From Thiodiazotropha sp040507035 (GTDB lineage Bacteria; Pseudomonadota; Gammaproteobacteria; Chromatiales; Chromatiaceae), in the NCBI GenBank assembly GCA_040507035.1, contig JBEVVR010000044.1:224459-288458 (forward strand): DNA of 64,000 bases, given 5' to 3'. Shown here one piece after another: positions 63,242-64,000 of this stretch. Made by a program: the position numbers and the translations under genes. The notes beneath the pieces are model-generated. The model had not been told where the DNA came from. It saw only the letters and a list, made by a program, of their open reading frames with translations, and ran no database searches. Positions within the stretch are counted from its first letter, which is position 1. Each line of letters begins with the position of its first letter.

Positions 63242-63267
63242 CGTTCCCACGCGCCAGCATGGGAACG
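63242..63267. repeat. REP-like hairpin (GTTCCCA ... TGGGAAC)
   Basis: CGTTCCCA and TGGGAACG form an 8-bp stem around a 10-nt loop CGCGCCAGCA. This matches the widespread intergenic CGTTCCCACGCTCCAGCGTGGGAACG-type repeat of gammaproteobacteria. It lies between two minus-strand genes. Confidence 0.65.
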
Positions 63268-63284
63268 ATAGCCAGTTAACTCAA

Positions 63285-63755
63285 CTATGAAAAATTACAA
63301 ACCGCTGTGGTTGCCTCTTCAATAAAAAGGTCCACCTCTTTGTCACGAAGCTTTGGCACCACGACAGCAACCATAGGATGAATGACGGAATGCGGCAGCG
63401 TACACTCAGGCTCCATATCGAGCAGATTGACAGTGATTTTTTCCAGATCCCAGCCGGCATCCACATGAGAAACCACAAGCCTGCCTACATTGTTGTATCT
63501 GACACCAACACCCGCCACTAAGACTTGTTTAGATTTGAAATTGACTCTTGGCGGCCTTTCGTTGGCGGCATAACCATTACTGGTCAACAGCTCACGATAG
63601 AAAATCTCCCAATCGCTTTGATTTGTAATCACCCGCACCCAGGGAACATCCGTAGGCATGGTGTACTTCAAGTCCAAAACCCTGAACTCAGCCGCATTCG
63701 CTGTAACAGAAAACAAACAAAACAGAAATGTAATAACTACCAGTTTGGCTTTCAT
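63285..63755 (-). CDS. Secreted protein of unknown function, possibly PrcB-like
   Basis: A 156-residue protein with a clear signal peptide (MKAKLVVITFLFCLFSVTANA, cut before AEF). The mature part has WEIFYRELL, PPRVNFKSKQVLVAGVGVRYN and a late MVAVVVPKL strand. The PPRVNFKSKQVLVAG segment is reminiscent of the PrcB C-terminal domain, but the match is by eye only. It contains two cysteines (in PECTLP and AVCNFS). It should be periplasmic. Confidence 0.7.
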   Translation of the reverse strand: MKAKLVVITFLFCLFSVTANAAEFRVLDLKYTMPTDVPWVRVITNQSDWEIFYRELLTSNGYAANERPPRVNFKSKQVLVAGVGVRYNNVGRLVVSHVDAGWDLEKITVNLLDMEPECTLPHSVIHPMVAVVVPKLRDKEVDLFIEEATTAVCNFS

Positions 63756-63910
63756 TTTAGTATCCCTACGCTATCTCCATTGACTAAACATCAGCTCTCC
63801 CGTGCAACCAAGGCATGGGAAGCATGTCAACTATAAGGATTTATGTCGCTCCTCACAATTTCAGTTTTGCTTTTTGCGAAGCCGGTTACCCGCAGCTAAC
63901 GGCGTCCTTG

Positions 63911-64000
63911 TCAAAACTCATCGATCAGGTTCTTCAGGCGCTTTTTCAGAACTGCCGGCGGTGAGGGTTTGTCTGTCACTTTCAAGCGCTCGTTGATCTT
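63911..64000 (-). CDS. C-terminal tail of an unidentified gene (partial)
   Basis: The minus strand is open from the window edge to a TGA at 63911-63913 and encodes a final 29 residues (ending LKKRLKNLIDEF). The basic, helix-forming end and codon choice look genuine, but the fragment is too short to name. Confidence 0.4.
   Translation of the reverse strand, partial: KINERLKVTDKPSPPAVLKKRLKNLIDEF

Overview
This is a chromosomal window from a gammaproteobacterium. The evidence is a complete dcw (division and cell wall) cluster in the usual order, the pilF-rodZ-hisS-yfgM-bamB-der block, a secA-argJ-mutT/TMP-synthase block, a meso-DAP type MurE, type A RNase P RNA and an S-adenosylhomocysteine (SAH) riboswitch before ahcY. 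The tkt-gap-pgk-pyk-fba cluster, moderate GC and overall gene style suggest a Chromatiales-like, possibly autotrophic sulfur-oxidising lineage. That placement is inference: no RuBisCO or sulfur gene is in view. The sequence is a scaffold with three 100-N runs, which break purC, dciA and ddlB.

Layout. Positions 1-13.6 kb (all minus strand): partial putP, a SPL-like radical SAM protein, der, bamB, yfgM, hisS, rodZ, pilF, rlmN, relA and a DUF1015 gene. Positions 13.7-13.9 kb hold a candidate Csr/Rsm-type regulatory RNA on the plus strand. Positions 14.0-18.6 kb: folK and folB, divergent plsY and an MBL hydrolase, an orphan DUF2384-like protein with an unknown neighbour, gapped purC and a glutaredoxin. 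Positions 18.7-25.7 kb: the minus-strand sugar-phosphate cluster tkt, gap, pgk, pyk, fba, with a palindromic operator upstream and a terminator between pgk and pyk. Positions 26.0-30.6 kb: a thioredoxin-like protein, then metK, an AT-rich palindromic repeat, the SAH riboswitch, ahcY and metF, which together form the activated methyl cycle. Positions 30.7-35.6 kb: a membrane hybrid histidine kinase, a divergent PilZ protein, Nudix/TMP synthase and argJ. Positions 35.6-41.1 kb: secA, an M23 peptidase, dciA and lpxC. Positions 41.4-59.4 kb: the dcw cluster (mraZ to ftsZ on the minus strand) with tightly overlapping genes and an extra 60-codon ORF between murC and murB. Positions 59.5-64 kb: rnpB, a 33-residue membrane miniprotein ORF, a Lys/Pro-rich protein, a GH13 glycosidase, a secreted unknown protein and the tail of one further gene.

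Most of the window is conserved housekeeping. The most interesting signals lie between genes. They are the putative CsrA-titrating RNA at 13786-13912 (five ANGGA motifs, one in the terminator loop, and an upstream GacA-like box), the small ORF coupled at both ends inside the dcw cluster, the operator pair 126 bp apart before tkt, and the 91-bp duplicated flank showing that the ddlB gap is an unresolved contig overlap. No tRNA, insertion sequence, prophage or CRISPR array was seen.
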